Source of the DNA: Siphonodentalium dalli
Taxonomy: Eukaryota > Mollusca > Scaphopoda > Gadilida > Siphonodentaliidae
Reading direction: 5' to 3'
Length of the DNA stretch: 64,000 nt
Assembly (NCBI GenBank): GCA_032622095.1
Contig: CP136066.1
Span: forward strand, 92,587,319-92,651,318
The position numbers and the translations under genes were made by a program. The notes under the pieces were generated by a model. That model was given only the letters and a program-made list of their open reading frames with translations, did no database searches and was not told where the DNA came from. Of the stretch, positions 31,320-44,200 are shown in pieces; the first letter of the stretch is position 1, and the number at the start of each line of letters is the position of its first letter.

Positions 31320-33560
31320 CAGGGTAATCCCATGGGATGACCCCGTCAGTACGCCGGTATAGCCTGGTAGTACCCCGGTGCAAGGCTGATATCGCAGACA
31401 TGATACCAAATTGGCCTTAATATCACAAAGTATGCTATTGCCAATTCTTAAAAATTAATAATTATGATATTTGTGGAATATGACTATGTATACCATGGTA
31501 TAATTTATTATATTTATTGTGTAAAATGTGAGCATGCCAATTGTCATATTTGTCAGCATTTATGTTAGTACCTAAATAAAAATTAACTTGATATCACACA
31601 TTCACATCTTACAAACCATAGAATAACAAAGTAAAACATTAAACATATGTATGATGGTAGACCGTGGTATAATTTGAAAAATATCCAAACAGGAGAATTC
31701 AATACCAATTAATTATTTCACAGATGCCGGTATATTCACAAGTATTAGGCACAATTGTTTTTTTTAATTTAATCAAAATCTCGGAAAGGTAAGTATCAAG
31801 GCTGATAGTGAAAATAAGAGGTCAAAAAATCATCCTCACAAAAGCAAAATTGTTTATCAAATTGATCTGGAATTCTAGCATTATGTGCCCAAGTAATCAT
31901 ATTTTTTGTTAAAGTTTAGCTTCCATCGTACTTTAAACAAGTAAGCATAGAAAATCATTCGAAGTTGTCAATGAAATTTTTTTTTTTTGGTACCCAAAAC
32001 GTCCGTCCAGTGAAAAACAAAAAATCAAATAATCTAACCCCTAAATCACCGAAATCTATTCTATTATCATCAAACTAAATAGCCTTATTGTCATTTGTCA
32101 AACAGACGTTGTTTCATGAAGTACAGCTAATTTGGTGGTGGCACTCAACATACATCGTGTTTAATAACGATTTATGTTCTTTCTTTTCGTCCGTTTTACA
32201 GATTTCTATTCCCGGGAAGCCATTTTGCAAAACTGAAAGCGAAACTAACTTGAACTTTATTAAATTAATTTTAATATTTTAATTGATATCCGGCATTCTT
32301 AATGACAAAAATCATGCGGTGGATATATAATACCCACTAGATAAGGAATTTGATAAAACATTATTTTTTATCGATGTAAATTATTTTATTTTGGAGTCGT
32401 TTAAGGCAGCGTTTCTCGAGTTTGTTTCGCACTTTCAAAATGGCCTCCCGAGAATAGAATCATGTTAAACTGACGGGGAAAAAAAGACAAAAATCGTTAT
32501 TAAACTCGATGTATGTTGAGTACCACCCCCAAATTAGCTGTCCTTCGTGAAACAACGTCTGTTTGACAATAGAGCTATTTAGTTTGATGACTAGAGTATA
32601 GATTTCGGTGATTTAGTTGTTGGATTGTTTGATTTTTTTAATTTTTCATTGGACGGACGTTTTGGGCACCAACCAAATAAATTTGATTTATCAACTTTAA
32701 ATGTTTTTCTATGTTCACTAATCTCAAATACGACGGCGAACCAAACTTTTTTGAAAACTATTATTTGGTCACATAGTGCTGCAATAACAGATCAATCAAA
32801 AATAAAATGTTGCTTTTGTAGAGAAAAATGCTGCCTTTCCGAGATTTTGATTGAATAAAAAAAAATTGTGCCTAATACCTGTGGGTATATTGATATTGCA
32901 TTCTGAAATAGAACCTTTATTGTAATATAGCATAGAGTCCTTTCTTACAACACAATGATGGCAAAGAAATATTTTAGATTCGTAGTATATCCTGCGGTAT
33001 GCCCTGATACAAACAAATTGTTCAATCAAATATTGCAATTTACAAGTTTATCAGCAGTGTACTTGTCCATTGTTAAAAAATTTGCCTTAATGTCCAATAT
33101 AGTGTATTCTTTCTAACTCTTAAATGAATATTAATGAAATTTGGCGAATATGCCGGTATACTGTGGTATAATTTATAATATTTTATTTGCAAAAGTTTAA
33201 CATACCAATGACAACTGTCAAATTTGTCAGCATTTATGTTGGTACTTAAAAATATAAACCTTGATATCACACATTCACATCTAATAACATTATGTCATAT
33301 ATATTGATGCTATATTCTGAACTAGAACCTCGATATAACATGTTGTGCTTTCTTACAACGCTATGATGGTCAAGAAATAAGATATGTAGTCTATCCTGTG
33401 GTTTACACTGGTACGTGTGACCATGGTATACCCTGGTACACACAAATACATAGCATATACAACAAGTCAGGCGATTTGAGAATAAACCATTCTGAACAGA
33501 ACATGTGTATGTTGGTATACCGTGTATAATTTGAAAAATGCAATCAGTGGCAACAAATAT
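31320..33560 (+). repeat. Degenerate direct repeats around the foldback element
   Basis: GTCAGCATTTATGTT.GTAC with TTGATATCACACATTCACATCT occurs at 31553-31612 and 33223-33285. GATATTGCATTCTGAA...ACAACACAATGATGG at 32892-32960 recurs at 33303-33366. TACC.TGGTATA motifs are frequent throughout. It behaves as a diverged tandem array with units of about 400-500 bp once the inserted element is removed. Confidence 0.6.
31737..32883. mobile_element. Foldback transposon, 1,147 bp, with ~480-bp inverted arms
   Basis: It starts CACAAGTATTAGGCACAATT and ends with the complement of CACAGGTATTAGGCACAATT. The complementarity extends inward through AAAATCTCGGAAAGG, CCCAAAACGTCCGTCCA, AAATCACCGAAATCTAT and AAACAGACGTTGTTTCA to about 32250 and 32405, leaving a loop of about 150 bp. 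The flanks are an exact 8-bp duplication, GGTATATT, at 31729-31736 and 32884-32891. No transposase was found. An 8-bp duplication is compatible with hAT, Merlin or Mutator groups. The superfamily is undecided. Confidence 0.85.
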
Positions 33561-34186
33561 TCTGAACTACTAGCTGGGAGGATCTGATATTTCTAAAAGG
33601 TGAACATATATGTCACCTCAGCACCATCTGAAGTCCCAACGAGAATGGATCCATGACTTAGACCGGATTGAATGACGTCATAATACTCGGCGTAGCGAAA
33701 GACTTTTACAACGATACAATTACGCTGCATGGGTTCCCAAAACGATTGGTTCTCGCGATGTACTTCTGTGCCGCTCTAGAAATATTCGCGTTGGTTTAGG
33801 TGGGAAATTCCGGGATCCAAGTGTCACAAGCATCACATGGGGACTCGAAACGAAATGTTGACACGTATAGTGACACGTAGGGTGGTTGTTGTCATTCTGT
33901 TCTCCACGTGCAGCCTGTTATCGTGAAACTAACCATAATTACGGGCGTATTTTAATGAGCGAACTGCGTTCATATTGACAATATTTAACCATAACATGCG
34001 CTCTATATGGACATAAAACGCGTCTTTTAAAGTCCGATATGGGACTGTTTCTATTTTGTTCAGGACACGACATACCATATCACACTCTTTATAAAGTTCT
34101 TTCACAACGGCCCGCGTCATTCAACGGAATGATGAGTATACGCTCATTATTGGGCTGATTTCAGAATAAGATCCGTTAAATATTAA

Positions 34187-34499
34187 CCTCTTAACTGCTA
34201 ATGACGTTATGACGTCGAGTGCTGGGCCGTTGACGTTATGGCAATTTTCCAGTGGAAAAATATAACGGGAATATCACAAAAACCATACAAACTGACTCAA
34301 TTGATGAAATGCTATTATCATTTACAATCGTGGAACATTTCACTGTTTGAAACTTCGAGATACAGTTGTTCCAATGTACCAATCTCTGAGTTCCAGTTAT
34401 GAATAATGGCCACTGCTAGTGTGCTGAAGTAGGCCCGTATTAGGTACGGAAGTATAGTACACGGCGTGACGTACGTCCGTTCTCACTACAGTTAAGAGG
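34187..34499. mobile_element. TTAA-flanked MITE, 313 bp
   Basis: The ends are CCTCTTAACTG and its complement CAGTTAAGAGG, flanked by TTAA at 34183-34186 and 34500-34503. This is consistent with a piggyBac or Kolobok derivative. It has no coding capacity. It lies about 0.5 kb downstream of the iGluR stop codon. Confidence 0.8.
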
Positions 34500-34962
34500 T
34501 TAACATATGTGAATATTTAGGTCATATATGAACCCATTTGAATGATATGGATATGCTGTCCGTGTGAGTAGTACCGTTGATCGACGATGACATTTGAATA
34601 TTTATCGTAATTTAAATTACTGAGTTTAATCTTAAGTGGGTATACAATATTTGAGTTTCTCGACTATGTAGTGTCGGCGGACAAATTTTTCTTTCGTTTA
34701 GTGACTTCTTGAAGGCTCAAAGGGATTTGCAGCGTTTCCCACCATAGTCCAAAACATTCTACATATCAATCGAGGGGAAGAATGATTTATCAAGGAGACC
34801 GGGTCAAAGTTTGGAGCTATGAGGGCGCTGGTCTGTCATGTGTTTATATCTGATATCTCAATGTTTGTTTGTTGAGGTGCGAGAAGCAGGTGATAGGCCG
34901 AACGTAATTGTGTAAAAGAAAATATCATATGTTCACCGGGACATTATAATTGAAAAATGGTT

Positions 34963-35224
34963 CTATTCATCACGTGTAGAGTCAGACACACTGAAAGAGT
35001 ATTTCGTATCCAAGCATGATGGAATGTTACAGGAGTCTTTTACTAATTTAATCACAACAGTCACACCAGCAAGAACGGAAACAGCAACATACAGTAAGAA
35101 TGGCCCCGCCAAGTATTTCATGTCGAGACTAGTAGCAGATGAAGACTTCTTTCCGCATTTCGACATCGGCCACCATTTATTTCTCCATTTGGCGATTAAT
35201 CCTGATTCCTGCATATTGGCTATG
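34963..35224 (-). CDS. iGluR exon: S2 end, M4 and C-terminal tail with stop
   Basis: 262 bp from acceptor CTTTTCAG to TAG at 34963-34965. It reads [19 protein letters not shown], the I..M.E.G....W+.KWW block, then M4 ([20 protein letters not shown]) and about 35 residues of cytoplasmic tail. Confidence 0.92.
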
Positions 35225-38200
35225 CTGAAAAGGAAATGACTCAGATTATATATGAAGACCAAATAAAGCACGGTAACTAATAAGAGCCAGTCCCAGTGAA
35301 CCAACACCTTCTAAGATACTAACATAGTTGTCTGATTCTCTGAATTTCCGTTAAATGTCAATAGTTCAATTATCTTGGGGGGGGGGGGACATTTTATGAT
35401 CGTTTATACAGTGGTAACACACACACTGTCTATCCTTCTCAGCTGGAGCTTTCCTTTCTTGTTATGTTTTCTCATTATATTCATTATTCCTGAACCTATT
35501 CCCTTCAAATCGGAATCTTGATATTTGCTCCTTCTATGTATACTATGCACGCTTTTCATCTCTTGAGGCAAAAAATCTTAACATATTAAATGGTGATCCA
35601 CTTCTAGTTAGATCCTCATCACCATTATTTATACTAAATAATTCTATCATCATAGGAATAGCGAGGTTTTGTCTTGTTTGTTATCTGGTATTATGAGGGT
35701 CGACTAAAATTGTTTAAACCAAGAATTTATCGGTCAACTCTTATAATTCACAATGTTAATATCTCGGAGGAAGCAGGATATTTACACTTGATATCCGTTT
35801 CGATGTAATTGAATGTAAACAATTGCAAAGAATGCAGAACATTTTTGAATTTACTCCCGGTGGTCAAGTCATATTTCTGGGTAGCAGTTGTTTGGTGAAA
35901 CATTTGATGCGCATTACATATTGCACTCACGGACTGACGCCCGAGGGACGGATGAAGTTTCGTGCTTAAGATGTCGCACATATGGTTGGTTTCAGCTTGG
36001 TAAAAACTAAATCGTCCATTAACAAAGCTACATCATCAAAGTAGTTGATTCGTTGCAATCATCAATTTAAGAAATAAATAGACTGTGCGCATCAGCGTGT
36101 AAAGTAGAATTCGACCAGCAGGTAATTGATTGCAGGCCAATGCCCAGTGTATTTATTTTCTTTGTAATTCTATTGTATATTTTCGTCGAAACTATAGCGA
36201 CAGACGTAAAAATGTGGTTTCCGAAACCCGCTATATAATACCCCAGTTTTGATATTCGATGTATGATTTCCACTAAACAGTTCTTCTCTTCGAACTATAA
36301 CGTCAAACATGACGTCACAGCAACTCCTTTTCTTTGTTTCTCTGGTAAAATTTGGCAGGTAAGACTTCTTTTTATTCTATGTTAAATGACCAAATTTGAA
36401 TTATGATAGTTTTGAAGGTTTGAGGCGTTGGCAGCATCGCATGTTTGTGGTACCATTCAGAATAATTCGAATTGTACCGCAAAACGAAGTTCAAATATTC
36501 ATGGGAACACAGGCTACTGAACCGAACCTCGCACTCAGGTCTAAGCAATGCTCAGTCGGTCCCATTAGAACCAGATGCCAAGTCACCAATGAGAGATTCA
36601 CATGTCATTAACCGAGAATTTCGACATTTGGAAATGACTTTTCCTTTCCTATCCAATTGGTGTTCATTTAAGCATTTTAATTATCACATGAATATATCGT
36701 CGGAAATATCAGGGGAGACTTACTTTTTTGCAGGTGTTTATAATGCTGTGAATTGTAAATACCTGTGATCGAAGGCTTGCTTATATGGCGCTTTCTTTGG
36801 AACAATGAAGGCTAAAGTAGCGGCATTGAACGTCTCTTCAGCTACAACGAGGCGGCCACATTCGGTTAGAGCGTAATAGTCGAGTTCCGATCTGTCAGTC
36901 AGATAGGCATATCCCCCAGTTTTAACAAGCCGAATGCCATCAGGTGTGTTATCGGCAAACACATCATTCTCCTCCATTTTACTCCAGATCTTGCTGTAGA
37001 GATCGCCACTCGATTTCTGAGGTAAGACACAAACAGGAAGTGTGTTATGACTGTGTTGCGTGACTTGATATTATGGAAAATCCAATTAAGCATATCATAG
37101 GTAAGGTTTGTGCTCAAATCGTGGCATAGAAGCATAAATATAAGAACTGTAGTTTTCACCAAATAAAAGATCTTCTCTGGAAGTAATCAGCGAAACAATT
37201 GAATCTCACATAGTGTCAGGTTATATATATAGAAACTAACATGTCAAAGAAGATCAAATTTGTTTGTGATATTAATTATTTGCCTCTTTATGTAGAACTC
37301 CTATAACTGATATTCTCATAAATCAAGGGATTTAACCCTTTCTATACGTTCTATACTGAGTGAATTATCCCACCAAGTTACAAAAGTATACAATGGAATG
37401 GATGTATATTACGGGCGGGCGGTACAGTATGCCGTGTCGAGATATGTTCTATCACACCACTTTTTAGAGAAAAACATCACGTGAATTTCGACAGTGGTTG
37501 CACAAAATCGCGGAATGTGATGAACAATTGAAGTATTTATTTATTTTTTAACAGTTATTATGAATACATAGGTTCATATTAGATAACTTTCCTTAGCTTA
37601 ATGAAAACCAGTTGCGACCTCATGTCATGTCTCATGACGTCATTTGTCTTGACAGGCCAGAATGAAGACATGACTGCACTTGTCATGTCGTCTCCGCTCA
37701 ACTGATTTCGCCTGACTAGACTAGACCTATAAACGCAGACACGCTTGAATTAATAACATGGTATACTCATATACCGTCTACCGGATTCGTGTCCGTATAT
37801 GAGCACTCATTTCTAGTCATGTTTCTATTTATAGATGTCCCTGTATCGGGTCTGAATGTGGCGACATAAATTGTACAGCATTCACTATATATGTCGTTAT
37901 ATGATAGGCCTATATTATCAAAGGTCGGGACGTCTAAACCATAGGCTATATATATAGGTATAATTGTCTGATCGTATCAAAAACGATCTACGAGATCAAT
38001 CAACAATTCGCGTCGTTATCATGTGCTAGGCCTAAATAGACATATAGTTTCATGACTATTTATACAATATTTCGTAACGTGCTTCCCATTAACACCATGT
38101 TAGAGTATTTCTATGTGGCTTGCATATCATATACTAGTATAGGGGTGTTCAGGTAAAACTAAGCAGACGACAGCGATAGGATATGAAAACGATAATAGAT

Positions 38201-41200
38201 GTTCCGAAGGATTCATATTAATTGAAGGGAATGTTTAGATAATAAGTTTAAAAAACGAATAGTGGTCGTTTTGGCGAACTTATTATCTGAAATATAATAC
38301 TAAGGAATCAATGAGTATTTAGTAAAGAAAGGATTAAGTTGAATGTTGTATAGACATGTGACCTAAAACGTATCTGATACGAGCTCATGGGTCGAATCTA
38401 GTAATTTTCTGGTACAGAAACGTACCAACATGTGACATCTTTAAGGATTTCATGTCATAAACTTATAAAGTTGATTTCCCACTCAAGCCTTGAAATAGTG
38501 TGTCTGTCATTTGCAGAATGAGGTCCCCAGAGTGAGAATTTAGTGACGCGATTCCTCACGGCGGGCGAGCCTCACCAAATTCACCCTCCGTGGACCTCAT
38601 TCTGCTGAGGCATCAATTGCTTTGGAGACAAAGGATAGAAGTCCCCCAGTTGAAATGGGTGATGTTCACCCACATCGATTATGCATTTTGTCTTCTGCAA
38701 AGTATGGGACGTAGAAACTGAATAAAAGGAGGGAACACATAACTAGAAACTTGAGACTATGGATACTTCAAGAAGATGAGGCCCAAGCAAAATAAGGTCC
38801 CAGAGAGTTTATTTAGTTATGTTAGTCCGCTGTGCGACAGCGGCACTAAATTCACCATCTGGTGACCTCATTCTGCAAATGACAGACAAAATGTTGCTTT
38901 TGTTCCCACTGATGGGTGATTTGTGTCATTTTGTAGCAAATTTCAAAAACAATTTCTAAACAGGTCGGACAACTATATCCATTTAGGAGTTACATACCCT
39001 GTGTATTCGGGGATTCGAGCATGAACAAAGTGTGTGAATCAGCCGACTAGCTGGTGAGATTACAAACATTGTTCATGCTCGAATACCTGAATACTCAACG
39101 AAACAGGGTACGTTTATCTACATTGTAATTTCTCAAAACATGTATTAGAAACTGCAGGAAAGGCACTTTTTATCGGCATTACATGATATAAAGTGAGCTA
39201 ACCTTTTTCGGTGATCAAATATCTAGGTAAGTTTCATGGGTTTACTCGGAATTGTGCCCGAACAACTTCATGTTAACCAGATCGACAGTAAACAGCTTTC
39301 ATGTTGAACTCGATATGGTATCGATATGTGACGTACTTAGCAGTTTCTATTGTATATTCTTACTATGCGCTGTGTTATAGCGACGTGCATAACCCAGGTA
39401 CCAATATTAATATAATATAAATATAATATAACATTTATTAGTATCAGAACTATTTCACGGGACGTACGACAAGCGGCTTTGAAATATATTGTTATTAGTT
39501 TTAAAGCTATGACTTACCGAGAACAAATCTTGCAAGTTGGTCCCTTTTTCAATAAGTGGTTTTATCTTGTCCTGGTCAGCCAGGGCTCTGAGACTGTTGA
39601 TATGGTTGTGTGGAGCGGGCACAGTTAGAAAAGCTGCAAGGTTAGCTGTGTACGTTGACGCCATTACGACTGTGAACAACCACCAGACTCCGATGATTAT
39701 TCTGCTGGATACAGCTAGTGGCTTCGGGTCAGTACCTGCACAATTAGAACAAGCAAATAGTCACAATTGTGAAGTCCTAGACAAAATATTTGCATAAGTC
39801 AAAACAAAAAAGTCAAAATTGCAGAAAGTTAGTACTCTTGTGCCTTGTGTGTTGTCGTGACAATGTCGTCCATGTGCGCTTAGACGTTTGTGTTGATAAA
39901 ATAATCGGAGAACCAAATCACACCGTTTCGCAATACAGCTTTTTGGTTCTTGTGAGACTTTCCAAACTTAAGGTACAAAATTACACAAATGTTCGATATT
40001 TTGTGTGTTTAATAAGAGTAGAATGTTGATCTGCTTGCTTGGTATATATCTTAATAGCGCGGAAGTCCACCGAAAATAACTAATGTGGGTAAAATGTCGC
40101 CGGTCACCGACTCATCAATGGACGCAAACTCTGAATAGAGTTTGCACCATCACATCATTTTCACTGCATATGTAATCTTAATAGCTAGTATCAGCAAATC
40201 GCAAATTTCGATACATTCAATATATTGATATTAATTTTGTTTTTGTTTCTTTGGGTACCGAGAACTGAAAAGACGAGGGAATTCTCAAACATGAAGATTG
40301 TGTATTGGCGATTGAAACAAGAACATTAAGTTCCCCTTCACGATCTTTCAGATTATATAAACTCTCCAGTGAAATCGTTAAATGTTGCGTAAGTTATTGG
40401 TACCTGCAATAATTAATTTTGAAGATTTGTTCATGTCATGATTGAAGGTTATTAAGTAATGTGTTACATCAATCAGATATGCCAAATTTCGAAAAGAAAT
40501 TCCAGACAGATTTCGAGAAAATCCATATTGTATCATCGATAATGTTAGGCAAACGTGTATCTTGGCCGTAATATACACGTACCCTGTTCCATGAAGCAAG
40601 AAAACGCCAGCCACAGATAATCGAGAAAACCGTGGTCAAGACACTCGTCGCTTCTTGTTCGCCACCGGATATGTGCAACGGCAGTTAGTGCTAAACCAAC
40701 CACCACAACACATAGACCGTTAAGACACCACACTGACCAAGCAAAGGGTTGGAAGAGTCTGAACAACGTATCTGATGCATTACTATCATCGCTGGTAATT
40801 ATGCCAACTCCTTCATCGGCGAATGGCTTGATAAAGTCTATAATAGTCCCTCGGATTTCAGTCACAGTGAATGGTCCGACGGCCAAGTCAGCTTCCTTTG
40901 AAGAAAATAAGACACGAGGATTGGTTACACTCACGAAAAAAGTTCCAGTCTCATCAATATTTAGCCCATATGCTTGTGAAATCAGCACTGACGTGAATGG
41001 TTGATACATGTTTTTAGATATTTTGGATGCGATTATACCTCGAACATACATATGTTTGGATATCGTCCTGTGATAATATATAGGCCTTTAACCCTTTGAA
41101 CCCGACTGGCCGCAAAAGCGGCCAGCCAGAAAACGTTCATACACCCGACTGGCCGCAAAAGCGGCCAGCAGCATTCAGTGACATCATAAACCTATGTAGC

Positions 41201-44200
41201 ATGTGTATACATATTATAACCATTGGTATATCCACTTATATCTATGTAAATGATCCCAATGAACTTCAGCAGTGCCATGGGTGCATGTGTATGAGTTTGT
41301 TGCCGACTAGTTGGGGTAGAAAAACATGCGCATGCGCACAGCGCAGAATTTAACAAACGTACATTATTTGAAGCGATTCGGGTAAAGCTCTACAGTGTTG
41401 CGCGGTTCGCAGGATTGTATAAAGACACCATTTCGATCACTCTTTTTGGTTTAAATTAGTATTGCATACATAATCAGTGTTCTGTCATATGTGAGGAAGG
41501 CGCACGCAGTTTCTTATTTGAGTCGATTTGTTTCGCGCATGCATGCGCATAGGATAAAATGATAAATGTATGGATTTTTGTGAAATGATACAATCACATC
41601 AGGAGGAGCGGATAGCTCAGTTGGTTTGTGGGCCGACCTCTGAGCTACACCTTCGACACGGTCGAGGGTTCAAATCCGACAAAATATCGGTCGGACTTTG
41701 TGTCGCCATCTGCATCCCCAGTACCACGGGCATCACAAATCAATCATCGATGCCACGATCAGTGATCTGAGAAAGATTCCAGAAGCCAAAGAGTCTCAGA
41801 CAAAATTTGAAAAAATGCGTACTGGACTAACTTCGTACCTCTGCTCCTCTCGTAATGTCATGACCAGGGATGACACTACACTTGGCACACCGTCGGATCG
41901 GGAGCAGACGCTAATGGCTGTCCCGTGTGCAACAATGTGCGCACGTTAAAGATCCCTACAGTGGCGAAGAAGTCACGGGTTCGGCAAAAAAACTTCCTGG
42001 AAACATTATGGATCTACTCGATCCCGTCCTGTAAAAGCCAGCCTTGGTCACTAGGACGTAACAACTACAGACAGATACAGAGATACATCAAGGATCTCCA
42101 TAGTACACAAATTTGCGTTATACAGCTGCACGTTTTGACATTGCACCAGAGTAGTACTGTGGAAATGGGTTGCATGGTCACAATACCATCTAGTCCGATC
42201 TACTTGCGCGTGCACATTACAAACAATTGGTCAAATCGTGCATTATTGAGCAATTATTTAAAGTTTAAGACGAACATGACCATCACCGTGCCCTATAGGC
42301 GATGTCTAAAACGGGACGTAATGCCATTGAATGCACAGGGAAGTGGTGTCATTCGATCACTTGGGCTATATGCTTAGCAACCATTGATACCGTTAAATAC
42401 AAACTACATGTAGGTTAAATTTTCTGACCTGATGTATCTCCAGTTTCACAATAGGGTATTGACTGCATAGAAAATGCCGTTTCTTAGCGCGGAATTATAC
42501 GACGCTATAAGCTATAATTGCATTATACTTTCAGTTCCGGGTAGTTGCTTAAAAAACGGTTACCAGGGAGTGATCGTGTGGCAAAGTATACCGTTCTAAA
42601 AAAAATACACAGTGGCCCATGGGAACATACCTGTATAATTTCAGACCTGTAGCACCATTTGAACATAACCATCAGCATGTGCATGCCAATAATGTCTAAA
42701 TTGGGGCATAATACAATTGGATTCACAGGGCAATGGTGTCAATCGATCATTTGGGGTATTTGCTTAGCAACCGTTGCTACCCTTAAATACAAGTTAGGAT
42801 CAGATTTCTGGCCAGATATATCTCAAATTTCACAATAGGGTGTTGACTACATCAAAAACGCAATTTCCTTGGGCTGAATTACGACCGTAAAAGCTATAAT
42901 TGTATTTTACTTTCAATATCGGGTAGATGCATAGCAACCGTTACCAGGGAGTGACCACGTGGCAATGTAAACAGATCGTAAAATAATCAGTGGTCCATGG
43001 GGAACATACATCTAAAGTTTCAGAAATGTTACACCACTTGAACATAAACAACACCATACATCTAAACACTGGTCACAATATAAAAAATACCACTGGGAGC
43101 CCAGTGTCAGGGTGTCGATCGTTGTGGGGAGCCAGGGTTCAAAGGGTTAATATAATAACGCGTAGTACTGAGAGGCACACGTCTCGGGAACTAAGCCGAT
43201 AATTAAGCATGCCACATTCATACCTTAGTTCTGCCTTAGTTTCAACCTCCGGCCGTTTCACAAAAATCATAGATTGCGAGTCCATATAGTCCATGGGTGC
43301 TTTTATTTGTACATAGCTCGTAATTTCATTGTTTTAATCTAATCCACTGATTTGTCTTCACAGTTGCTTCGCTACGACCAGTGTTGATACCTGATTCTGT
43401 TCTTGTTCGTGATATGGCCTAGCGGCTATAACGACGTTAAACCCTCAATCAATCAAGCAATTAATGCAGAACGGTTGGGTTTATGATGTGCTTATCATAA
43501 TAGTACTTACCCCTCTTGACACCATACCGACCATCCCTGTCCACGTCCCATCCGTTTTCTTTGCACCAAACTCACTATCCTCCGGCTCGATTATGTCGTA
43601 TCTATAAATATTCCCATCAGTTAAACCATTTACAATGAGAAAAAATACATGTGTTGAACGTAACACAGACTTGAACGTAACTCAGACTGTCTATTATGAG
43701 TTTATTCATAGTATGTGTGTAATTCAGACGTTGTTTTCTGAGATGACACATTCAATGAGACTGGCATGTTCGACAATCCCCGTTGATTGTTATATTCTAT
43801 CCCACACACTCGGTGTATTATTTTCTGATGTTAATGTGTGACATATATACGTACCTAAATTTGAGATTTGACGCCATCAGTCGAAGTATATCCATTAACA
43901 TCCCAGTATATGACGTTAAGTTGGTTTTACCTTTAACAACAAATGGGTCGATCTGCAAGTATACGAAATATAACGTTGTTTCATGCGACACTTAGCAAGA
44001 CACGAATCAGGTTTATAGCCACATGTATGAGTAATTAGTAATTTTTAACGTGTTATCATTACCAACGGAAGTCACCTGATTCGGGTGACTATTCCGCCTA
44101 CATGCACGTACACGGTTAATAAGAAGGCGTCCCATTCATGAATTTTCAAAAAGCTAAATTTCGAACTAGCATTTTGAAGGAAAAATCATTACCCCTCATA

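Larger units (their letters stand above)
41092..43146. mobile_element. TTAA-flanked piggyBac-like element, 2,055 bp, in an iGluR intron
   Basis: The termini are CCCTTTGAACCC and its complement GGGTTCAAAGGG, flanked by TTAA at 41088-41091 and 43147-43150. Next to the left end the hairpin CTGGCCGCAAAAGCGGCCAG occurs twice (41106-41125 and about 41149-41168). The interior has no transposase but carries a SINE (41604-42000) and two ~390-bp direct repeats from about 42323 to 43040. Confidence 0.82.

Noticed and set aside
35370-35390. Poly-G tracts here and at 4555, 6700-6735, 7655 and 53285 as G-quadruplex regulators
   Set aside because: They are single homopolymer runs without flanking regulatory context and are common slippage products.
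41604-41680. tRNA gene
   Set aside because: A and B boxes are present, but the sequence does not fold into a cloverleaf with a proper anticodon arm and continues into a SINE body.
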